A DNA stretch of 64,000 nucleotides, taken from the NCBI GenBank assembly GCA_032622095.1, contig CP136068.1, positions 153,787,151 through 153,851,150 on the forward strand, read 5' to 3'. The stretch's first letter is position 1. Each line of letters opens with the position of its first letter. Of the stretch, positions 57,861-64,000 are shown in pieces. Source of the DNA: Siphonodentalium dalli (lineage: Eukaryota; Mollusca; Scaphopoda; Gadilida; Siphonodentaliidae). Below the pieces are notes generated by a model, which saw only the letters and a program-made list of their open reading frames with translations, did no database searches and was not told the origin of the DNA. Made by a program: the position numbers and the translations under genes.

Positions 57861-58110
57861 TGAACCTATATCGACCCACGAATACAGGCTGGCATTGAGT
57901 GACATTTATATTGAACCTATATCGACCCACGAATACAGGCTGGCATTGAGTGACATTTATATTGAACCTATATCGACCCACAAATACAGGCTGGCATTGA
58001 GTGACATTTTATTGAACCTATATCGACCCACGAATACAGGCTGGCATTGAGTGACATTTTATTGAACCTATATCGACCCACGAATACAGGCTGGCATTGA
58101 GTGACATTTT
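57861..58110. repeat. 51-bp minisatellite, five copies
   Basis: Each unit starts TGAACCTATATCGACCCACG and continues AATACAGGCTGGCATTGAG, then TGACATTT. Units begin at 57,861, 57,912, 57,963, 58,013 and 58,063, so periods are 51, 51, 50 and 50 bp. The last copy ends at about 58,110. The 10-mer ACAGGCTGGC also occurs in GCTGGCTT units of the big array. The minus-strand reading frame here (57,673-57,981) just translates this repeat and array units and is not a credible gene. Confidence 0.95.
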
Positions 58111-58826
58111 CAAACCAATTTATATGGCTTGAAATTTACACAAACACGTCTGTGTAATAATAAAAATAGCTGCATCAAAAATCACTTCAAAATTTAATGG
58201 TGTGGCCCTTCAAAAGTAACGTCGCCGCCAGCAAAAATCTATCTTAGTGCCACGAGAAGAGTTTTATGTGCAGAGAAGACTTTGAAACGCGACGTGGAGC
58301 TGCACCTATACATTATTAATGTGTTTGATGTTGAGTTATATTTTAATATTGTGAGTCACAATGCATTAATGCACTATTTATGCAAATCTGAAACGAGACA
58401 GTGTAGAAAGGCTAAAAATCATATTGACATGATTTTGTATATATAGGGCATGTTCAAACTCCAGGCAGAGTTATCTCCCATCGCTCCGCTGAGATACCAC
58501 TGCTATAAGGACATTAATTGGTAAGGATTTCTTACGTGTTTTTTGTTCTTATGTTTTAGGATTAAAATTGTCTATGTCTGGCTCAGTTCATATTGTTCTT
58601 ATCAATACCGAAATAATTACCATTATTGCAAACTTTAAAACAAATTTGGTGGACAAAACAAGATAATAGGTGACTAAATACAGTTCCGCGACGATATGTA
58701 AAAATAGATTTATCGTCTGCAAAGTACCATCCTTGTGGCAGTGCTATATCGCAGTGATAACGTAGAGGGCGCTGTATGGAGTTTGGGGCGTGTTACCTTA
58801 CAGTAAGTACATAGAATACTATGAAC
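58111..58826. other. AT-rich unique sequence, no gene recognised
   Basis: No open frame of note, RNA gene or transposon end was found. The stretch includes TATATAGG near 58,440 followed by CAGAGTTATCTCCC, a kind of sequence I associate loosely with mollusc repeats. I cannot support a promoter call from it. Confidence 0.5.
58819..58826. other. Left 8-bp target duplication of hAT-like MITE
   Basis: CTATGAAC directly precedes the terminal CAGGCCTCAAA. It matches CTACGAAC at 59,187-59,194 at seven of eight positions. Confidence 0.65.
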
Positions 58827-59186
58827 CAGGCCTCAAACTTATGCCGGACAATCGCAGAATGAGTGCCACAGAGGGTGAATTTAGTGACGTTACCCCGGGC
58901 TAACATCACTAAATCCACCCTATGTGAATCTTCTGCGTAGGCATAATCTTCCCTGTGTGGAGGGCATGTTTATTATTAAATTAAGAAGTTTTTTTGTTTT
59001 TCCCAAATTTCCAGGTGTCCAATGGGTGCATATCACCATATGGGAACATAGGAGATAATGCCATGCATAATGGGGTCCCCATCGGATGAATTTGGTGACG
59101 CTAGCCCGCTGCGTGGGGTAGCGTCACTAAATTCACTCTTTGGGGACATCATTCTGCAAATGTCCGGCACCATATTTTGAAGCCTG
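58827..59186. mobile_element. hAT-like MITE with self-folding terminal arms
   Basis: This 360-bp element starts CAGGCCTCAAA and ends TTTGAAGCCTG. The inverted ends continue inward for about 70 bp through GCCGGACA, GCAGAATGA and GTGAATTTAGTGACG. It is flanked by an 8-bp duplication with one mismatch. An 8-bp target and ends starting CAGG fit the hAT superfamily. There is no transposase, so it is non-autonomous. Each arm also folds on itself. On the left, 58,874-58,892 pairs with 58,901-58,919 (17 of 19), extendable to 58,853-58,937. On the right, 59,084-59,103 pairs with 59,119-59,138. The centre is AT-rich with a T-rich run near 58,987. Family assignment rests on ends and target length only. 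Confidence 0.75.
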
Positions 59187-59194
59187 CTACGAAC
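59187..59194. other. Right 8-bp target duplication of hAT-like MITE
   Basis: CTACGAAC directly follows the terminal AAGCCTG. It is the partner of CTATGAAC at 58,819-58,826. Confidence 0.65.
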
Positions 59195-59235
59195 AATGGA
59201 AATTTCGATCTGTTGAAATTACGATTATGCATAAA

Positions 59236-59820
59236 AGGCACGGGTGGCGTTCGTTGCAGAAATATTCATATTTGTTCAAATCGCCATCAACAGAAGGAAT
59301 ATTAAAATAGATATAGTTTTGTTCATATGCCAAACATAATCAGCGCGTAAATAGTATATTGTCGTCAAGACGTACGATGGTGTATACGTAAACAAGAGCC
59401 TGTCCGTGTTACAGAAGTTTTGCTTCTGTTTACATATATAACTCGGCGCAATTCTATTGGTTAATCACACACATGATATAAACGCTCTTTATGTTTTCCA
59501 TATCAGGAAAACAGTAACAAATAACGCTCTTTATGTTTATCATATCCGGATCTAAACAATCGTCAGGTTCTGTAACGTTTTTTGGGACCATCTCCTTTTA
59601 TACCCGAAAGGATATATGTGCTCTATGAACGATCAAACAACATGGTGATTATCATGAAAATGAGTTTATGACTCGACCATGTTTGCGTCGTTCATAGAGC
59701 ACATGATTGTAGTTTGCACTAATCCATGTCTCAAATTCATTCATTTGTTGCCTATATATATTCTGTTGATTATAAAAGGAGGTGGTCCCATAAATGACGG
59801 GTGTATACAGTCCCTCTTTA
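59236..59820 (+). mobile_element. TTAA/TA-type non-autonomous element, copy A (eroded, with nested insertion)
   Basis: This starts AAAAGGCACGGGTGGCG and follows copy B (61,650-62,141) in the same orientation. Shared blocks are AATATTCATATTTGTTC, GCGTAAA, GTGTTACAGAAG, TAATCACACACA and AACGCTCTTTATG. The last motif occurs twice in each copy, 42 bp apart here (59,481 and 59,523) and 41 bp apart in copy B. Homology is clear to about 59,580. There a 208-bp foldback interrupts it. The right end is uncertain and may be near TTTAATT at about 59,820. No coding sequence is present. ACAGAAG and CTTCTGT form a short hairpin at about 59,410-59,427. Confidence 0.6.
59583..59790. mobile_element. 208-bp foldback element inside copy A
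   Basis: The ends are inverted repeats: TGGGACCATCTCCTTTTATA on the left, and on the right the complement of TGGGACCACCTCCTTTTATA, 19 of 20 matching. A second inner pair, TGTGCTCTATGAACGA at 59,617-59,632 and its exact complement at 59,688-59,703, is 16 of 16. No clear target duplication is visible, so the superfamily is unknown. The plus-strand frame at 59,679-59,981 overlaps this structure and shows no protein signature. Confidence 0.65.
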
Positions 59821-60499
59821 ATTGCTCCTTTGTGTATTCAATTTACACAATACGACAACTTAAAATTCTGATATTCCTCACCACCACATATAGTTATGGA
59901 TTTTACATTAGCTGTGTCCGGTCGATGGAGGCTCCGATGAAAGGATGCATGACATTCTGTAGAAATCATGTACAATATTGAACCACGTTCCTATATATGG
60001 CGACTTGAAAACGGCTGCTCGCAATGCCACTTTCAATACAGAGAAATAGCCAAATATTAATATATGACTATGACTATGATTATTTATTCATAACTCATTC
60101 ATATGATATATACAATTATATACACAGTGTAATAGTATAACATTCAATGAGCTATCGGGGACAGCATAACCAAGAAGGTTGTTTACCTGCCGTCCCCGTT
60201 GAAAAGTAATAATAATTTTAATTTATCTAGGTTTTGTCTTGTTAACTTTAAACATTGGTATATAAATGATATATACATGTATAGGTGACTTGTTTCCTGT
60301 AACTTTGAACTACTTCTATCTGTCTATCTATCTATATGCGCCAGTAACAGTAATATTATGGTTACAGATGCAATTTCGGAGGAAGTGCATTGTGATGTTT
60401 CCAGAATGGCAGGTCAAGCATTTCGAAGGTAGTGGGTTAGAACCCATGTTCAGACTGATATACGCTTCCTAACTCTCGATGGAAGGGCTTCTTGTTTAA
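59821..60499. other. AT-rich sequence with short simple repeats, no gene recognised
   Basis: This holds a TATGAC-type run at about 60,063-60,080. A small hairpin has CGGGGAC near 60,157 and GTCCCCG near 60,193. A CTAT-type microsatellite lies at 60,316-60,336. The palindromic GGGTTAGAACCC is at 60,434-60,445. The plus-strand frame at 60,266-60,472 runs through the CTAT repeat and has no recognisable domain. Confidence 0.5.
60316..60336. repeat. CTAT microsatellite, imperfect
   Basis: About five tetranucleotide repeats of CTAT with one CTGT interruption. Confidence 0.85.
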
Positions 60500-60875
60500 C
60501 CCTTTACCCAACAAACCGGCCAAAACCGGCCAAATAAAGCTTCAACAGCCTAAAATATCTTCGGTCTGTCTCAATAGAACCATACAAATATGGATATCAT
60601 TGGAACCGGCTCCTTGACCACATTGTGATAGTTACAGTTATGCCCTGTGCCAATGCATTCTCTAATATATGCGAGTCGACCATAGGTCGCCTCGCATATA
60701 TAAGAGAATGCATTGGCATTAACACTTTTTACCATTTTTTCTTACATTCTTTAACAATTTTATAATTTATAATGTGTTAAGCCAATGCATTCTCTTATAT
60801 ATGCGAGGCGACCTATGGTCGACTCGCATATATAAGTGAATGCATTGGCACAGGGCCCTTCTGTTGGATAAAGGG
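60500..60875. mobile_element. piggyBac-like MITE with doubly palindromic arms
   Basis: This 376-bp element is flanked on both sides by TTAA (60,496-60,499 and 60,876-60,879). Its ends are CCCTTTACCCAACA and the complement TGTTGGATAAAGGG. A TTAA target with CCC-starting ends is the hallmark of the piggyBac superfamily. There is no transposase. Internally, two long arms (60,642-60,717 and 60,781-60,856) are inverted copies of each other. Each contains a 69-bp palindrome: 60,649-60,717 (AATGCATTCTCTAATATATG paired with its complement) and 60,781-60,849. The spacer between them is AT-rich. Near the left end AAACCGGCCA is tandemly doubled. The DNA can fold as one long hairpin or two separate cruciforms. 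Confidence 0.85.
60642..60856. repeat. Nested inverted repeat: two 69-bp palindromes in inverted arms
   Basis: GCCCTGTGCC opens the left arm and GGCACAGGGC closes the right arm. Each arm is itself a near-perfect palindrome centred on GACCATAGGTC or GACCTATGGTC, with only a few mismatches. Any arm half can pair with two different partners. Confidence 0.9.
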
Positions 60876-60889
60876 TTAATGATGTCCCC

Positions 60890-60975
60890 ATAGTCAAGGT
60901 GGTTAGGTCGTGGATAAGATCATCACAGTCTGGGCTAAACGAGGTTGGCTCGGTTCTAACCCAGACATGGATGAA
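60890..60975 (+). ncRNA. Possible tRNA-derived SINE head (pol III boxes)
   Basis: GTGGTTAGGTCG at about 60,899-60,910 resembles an A box. GGTTCTAACCC at 60,952-60,962 resembles a B box (GGTTCRANNCC) with one mismatch. The spacing of roughly 40 bp is plausible. GTCTGGG and CCCAGAC also form a hairpin around the B box. I cannot fold it into a full cloverleaf and see no poly-A tail or target duplication. A chance match is possible. Confidence 0.25.
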
Positions 60976-61416
60976 AATCGGGACCGATTTTTAAGCTTGA
61001 TTTGGTTTGAGGGACATCTCAATGTACCATTCCGATCGACGCATGGCCATTTCGATAAGAAATGAGAATTTGTCCACGCTCACTGAGTTAAGCAAATATG
61101 AAGCAATGAACACTCATACTGAGTCTGTGCCTCCATAACTCTGAAATATATATTCAGGCCATGTTGGCCACGTGAGTATATGGAGAGAAAAGCAAAAGTG
61201 TAGGAGTGTAAGAAGAGCGAAGTGACTGCATAAGTAAAGGTTAATGTATAGACAAGGAGAGGGAAAGTATGAGATAAGCCATTGCAGAGTGTTTCTTGGT
61301 CCATTGCTTCCAAAAAACAGCCATATATATAAAACAAGCATGCTAGGAACTTGATTTATGCTACCAGTATCTAGTCTAGGATGGGTGTGCATAATGTGAA
61401 ATGTGATGCGTAGAAG
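60976..61416. other. No gene recognised; possible trailing part of a retroelement on the minus strand
   Basis: The two overlapping minus-strand frames (61,080-61,337 and 61,114-61,392) have no recognisable domain. They lie downstream, in minus-strand sense, of the reverse-transcriptase stop codon at 61,417. The stretch may therefore include the 3' untranslated part of that dead retroelement. No poly-A tail was located. Confidence 0.4.
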
Positions 61417-62266
61417 TTAGTAAATGGTACATAGGCGAGGGAATTTGTTTAATAGAGATGGATATGGCATGGTTACTTGAAGATCAGACAATTTGTTCCA
61501 TTTCACTAATGTGTCAGGAAAGAATGTGTCAGAAAATTTAAAATAGTCCCTCATCCCATTGATTGACATATAATGATAATGGTTCATATTCCGGCGCTTG
61601 GCTAACTTGGTGAAGTAGTCAGGAATAGCTATGACAACTTTATTATTAAAGGCACGTGCGGCCTTAATTGTCGAAAATATTCATATTTGTTCCAAACACC
61701 GTAAACTGAAGAACATTAAAACGCATACAGTTTCGTTAATATATACCATGACCATCGCGTAAACAGCATGTTATCATAAATACCTACTATAGTTTACCTA
61801 AGCTAGAGCATGATTGTGTTACAGAAGACAGCACAATGCTACTGGCTAATCACACACAAATGACATAAACGCTCTTTATTAGTTCCATATCAGGAATTCA
61901 CCAAAAAAAACGCTCTTTATGTTTACCATCATAATATAAACAAACACCAGAAAAGTTACTTTTTATGCCTTTGTTTACATAACAATGGCCAAATATGTGA
62001 CAATAACATACTGTTTATGCGATATTTCTTATTTGTATACGGACAAAGTCTGTCTACATTTTGATGTTCTTTCTGTTTGTGGCGGTTTTTGACGGGTGGA
62101 AATATTTTCACAGGATACCCACGCCAAGGCCAACCGTACCTTTAATATTCTTATGAAATATAGTAAGTCTGGCACCAGTTTGTCTGCTCTGTGTGTCTCT
62201 GCAGCCACTCCTGTGGGCTAGATCTTTAGGGCTAGTTTCCTCATGAGTATTCTGAACATTCTGAAC
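61417..62266 (-). pseudogene. Non-LTR retrotransposon reverse transcriptase, C-terminal relic, split by a MITE
   Basis: On the minus strand an open frame of about 40 codons (62,266 to 62,146) enters the TTAA element. Another of about 76 codons leaves it (61,645 to the TAA at 61,417-61,419). If a single TTAA is kept, the two parts are in the same frame. Motifs match the tail region after the polymerase domain in jockey- and CR1-like non-LTR elements: ARLTIFHK before the break, then VVIAIPDYF, and finally the conserved block SDTFFPDTLVKWNKLS (compare the family pattern SFFPRTI..WN.LP). The polymerase core (YADD region) is not in the window or is decayed. The small frame at 62,218-62,418 is another frame of the same stretch. 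Recognition is from memory of the family pattern, without a search. Confidence 0.6.
61650..62141 (+). mobile_element. TTAA/TA-type non-autonomous element, copy B (intact ends)
   Basis: The element begins AGGCACGTGCGGCCTT and ends with the complement of AGGTACGGTTGGCCTT (12 of 16 positions match). TTAA flanks it at 61,646-61,649 and 62,142-62,145. It interrupts a reverse-transcriptase frame. Removing the element plus one TTAA restores the frame exactly, which supports both boundaries. The ends cannot distinguish a TTAA target (piggyBac type) from a TA target (Tc1/mariner type), because the extra bases are palindromic. The 492 bp hold no coding sequence. AACGCTCTTTAT occurs twice (61,868 and 61,909), as in copy A. 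Confidence 0.75.
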
Positions 62267-62456
62267 TTGCTACTACCACTGACAACTGTGAAATGTCCTG
62301 ACACATATATACGGAACAGCGACAGGGTTGTGGATACCAATAAACTCAGAGGCATATGTGTTCCTGAATATAATGATAGCTTCTCAAGAGACGCGAACGT
62401 TTTCAAAACGTTATGCAAATAGGTTCATATTGCACTTTTTATTCTGAAATAAGTCC

Positions 62457-62471
62457 ATATATATATATATA
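62457..62471. repeat. AT dinucleotide run
   Basis: About seven AT repeats directly precede the diverged copy of the array-edge module. Confidence 0.9.
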
Positions 62472-62478
62472 GTGAATC

Positions 62479-62574
62479 TATACCCGTCGTGTGGTTGAAT
62501 GGTGCGGGCCACACTGAAACGCATTACCAACGTAAATAGGCGTGTATAGAACATATTGCTCAAATAGTGCCAAG
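62479..62574 (+). repeat. Diverged second copy of the array-edge module
   Basis: This holds one relic of the 31-bp unit (TATACCCGTCGTGTGGTTGAA, here given as TATACCCGTCGTG plus TGGTTGAA). The unique sequence next to the array follows: GGTGCGGGCCA, ATTACCAACG, TATAGAACAT and CAAATAGTGCCA. The alignment with 57,727-57,826 is collinear, about 70% by eye, with a gap of about four bases. There is no tandem array here, so this is a pre-expansion or contracted relative. It is followed by AAGATGGCTGCCGGCGGCCA, a near-palindrome absent from copy 1. Confidence 0.65.
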
Positions 62575-62756
62575 ATGGCTGCCGGCGGCCATGTTATTTT
62601 GGCCGAATAATCCAAAATTGACTCGTTCCCATCCACATGTCAATGTTAACATCCATGACAAATTTCATAATGATCAGACATTATGACCTGTACGACCTGT
62701 AGCCCGTACTAATGGATTGCACCCCCAAAAATGACTCGTTCCTATCTATACGTTCA

Positions 62757-62816
62757 TATTTAATCTATAATTTAATCTATTTCGACCTCAACATAGGTTC
62801 ATATTGAGTGTATCAT
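62757..62816 (+). repeat. Relic of the 51-bp repeat unit next to the second module copy
   Basis: TTCATATTTAATCTAT, CTATTTCGACCTC, CATAGG and ATATTGAGTG match in order TTCATATTGAACCTAT, CTATATCGACCCAC, TACAGG and GCATTGAGTG of the 57,861 repeat. Only one copy is present. It lies about 180 bp after the array-edge module, compared with about 35 bp at the first locus. AGGTTCATATTG also occurs at 62,421-62,432 and 62,795-62,806, bracketing this composite element. Confidence 0.45.
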
Positions 62817-62829
62817 CCAGGCGAACAGG

Positions 62830-64000
62830 CATATTAAAACGCGTAACTTATTCGATATAACACACCGCCGCATTCAAAATAATATATGTAACTGGGCAGC
62901 TGGGCCACCACACGTCTGTATCTGTGTTTATCATGTAAATATGTTATCTCTGTGAGGGGCCACTAATGACTAGGAGGGACTGTGTTTTTATCAAATAACA
63001 GGATATATCTCGATAAACACGGACATTTGTCACATTAGCCTCGGATACAAAGGAATTTGACAATCATGTGAATTGCTGCAATGGAATAACGCTGAAATAC
63101 TGGGATCATAAAAAGAAGTGTGGAGCTTGAAGGAGCTCTACGGAAATATGCATATGATAAATCTGCATACACAAACACTATATTGTTACCATCTCAAAAT
63201 CTAAATTCTCTAGTCAAGTGACACTGCATATTTACAAGATACAGAATAAGTTAAGGATCAAGAGTTCGAAATAGGCGATTTCTCGGTGGATCGAAACCCC
63301 TCCCCCAGAAGAAAGGATTTTATACCTCTTTTGAAGATGACGTGCAAACAATATTATATTTTATCTTACAATATAGCTATATTTCATCAAATACACGCGA
63401 AAACGCCTAGGCGGTTTCCGATCTTGTATCCTGGATGGCAACAAGGATATCTTCGATGGCAACAGCTGGTGCACGTGTGTTTCGACAACTGGCTTGTTTT
63501 CAAAACAAAACGTCTAAATAACCAACTAAAAGTCGTAAAATAATATACTCGTGTGCTACGAATGTAAAATAATCAATAATTAGTTCAATAAATTTGACAA
63601 AATGTGGAGACAGGGCCCAAAAAGCTCAAAATAACCACCCAAAAATGTTTGGAAATCGAAAAAGTCACGAAATTTACACATTGTTTACAGCGCGCACGAA
63701 TACGGACTATTTAGCGAAGTAGGGAATTCCCCGTAATTCAGTACGGTCTTGATCAAAAGCTACTGAACGCATTTTTTATTCGATAAAATACAGAATGGAA
63801 AATCAAATTAATTTTATCTTATGTTAAGGATATAAAACACAATACTTACGAAAAGTCCGTGATTTAGTGCATTTCCTCTAAATGAAGTTTAATGGGTTAT
63901 TTTAGTGCGAGTCAGAACTCGATTGTCGAAGTGTCGGAAAGTTCAAAATTCACCAAAACTCTGAATGGACAGTCATCTCCGGCAATGCCTCTCGCCAACA
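62830..64000. other. AT-rich sequence, no gene recognised
   Basis: The plus-strand frame at 63,286-63,543 has no recognisable domain. Its GGATGGCAACAAGGAT and CGATGGCAACAGCTGG stretches are a near-direct repeat. On the minus strand a good splice-donor match, GTAAGTATT, occurs at 63,849-63,841. A 5' untranslated exon entering from the right edge is conceivable. Evidence is too thin to call it. Confidence 0.4.

Noticed and set aside
57673-57981. A 102-codon minus-strand frame with a repeated GRYRFNINVTQCQPVFV peptide
   Set aside because: It is only the translation of the 51-bp tandem repeat plus array units. The repeated peptide reflects DNA periodicity, and there is no domain or gene context.
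59679-59981. A 100-codon plus-strand frame
   Set aside because: It starts inside the 208-bp foldback and runs into AT-rich DNA. The peptide has no recognisable domain.
60266-60472. A 68-codon plus-strand frame
   Set aside because: It reads through a CTAT microsatellite and has no family signature.
61080-61392. Two overlapping minus-strand frames of 85 and 92 codons
   Set aside because: They overlap each other in different frames, show no domain, and lie beyond the stop of the reverse-transcriptase relic.
62218-62418. A 66-codon minus-strand frame as a gene
   Set aside because: Part of the same stretch encodes the reverse-transcriptase relic in another frame, and this frame has no similarity I recognise.
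63286-63543. An 85-codon plus-strand frame
   Set aside because: It has no domain, signal or neighbouring exon signals. Its tryptophan-rich part comes from a short DNA direct repeat.
63841-64000. A minus-strand first exon ending at GTAAGTATT (63,849)
   Set aside because: The donor match is good, but there is no supporting coding frame or promoter in view, and the region is cut by the window edge.

Overview
The window looks like nuclear DNA of an animal and is almost entirely non-coding. There are no bacterial-style operons. The right flank is AT-rich and crowded with small foldback DNA transposons, one hAT-like and one piggyBac-like, plus a decayed non-LTR reverse-transcriptase tail. This mix is common in marine invertebrates. 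A mollusc or other lophotrochozoan is my guess, but no gene here proves it.

Positions 1 to about 57,748 are one uninterrupted head-to-tail minisatellite that runs off the left edge. Its unit comes in only two lengths, 28 bp (…TTATTCAG) and 31 bp (…TTATTCCACTG), with about 15 recurrent point variants. That makes roughly 1,860 to 2,060 units. The variants are zoned along the array: GCTGCCTT and TCG types on the left, GCTGGCTT and ATCCG at 3.8-6.7 kb, CTACTG at 19.8-21.6 kb, CCACCG at 24-31 kb, CCGTTG and CCGCTG from 37 kb, and CCTCTG and TATCCC from 48 kb. Shared rare mutations show nested kilobase-scale tandem duplications with periods of 2,391, 2,226 and about 1,260-1,291 bp. Shorter higher-order repeats have periods of 667, 456, 433, 307, 90 and 62 bp. 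Every frame is stop-rich, so the array is not a gene.

The array ends abruptly at about 57,748. A 51-bp minisatellite of five copies follows at 57,861-58,110. A diverged second copy of the array edge lies 4.7 kb away at 62,479-62,574, and a relic of the 51-bp unit follows it in the same order. This suggests that both tandem repeats grew out of modules inside one dispersed repeat element. It is the most interesting inference in the window.

The flank from 58 to 64 kb holds: a hAT-like MITE (58,827-59,186) with an 8-bp target duplication; two copies of a TTAA- or TA-flanked element (59,236 to about 59,820, and 61,650-62,141); a 208-bp foldback inside the first copy; a piggyBac-like MITE (60,500-60,875) whose two arms are each palindromes; a possible tRNA-derived SINE head near 60,900; and a minus-strand reverse-transcriptase C-terminus (61,417-62,266) split by the second TTAA element. 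The rest, mainly 58,111-58,826, 59,821-60,499, 60,975-61,416 and 62,830-64,000, shows no gene I can support. All the small ORFs in this region look fortuitous.
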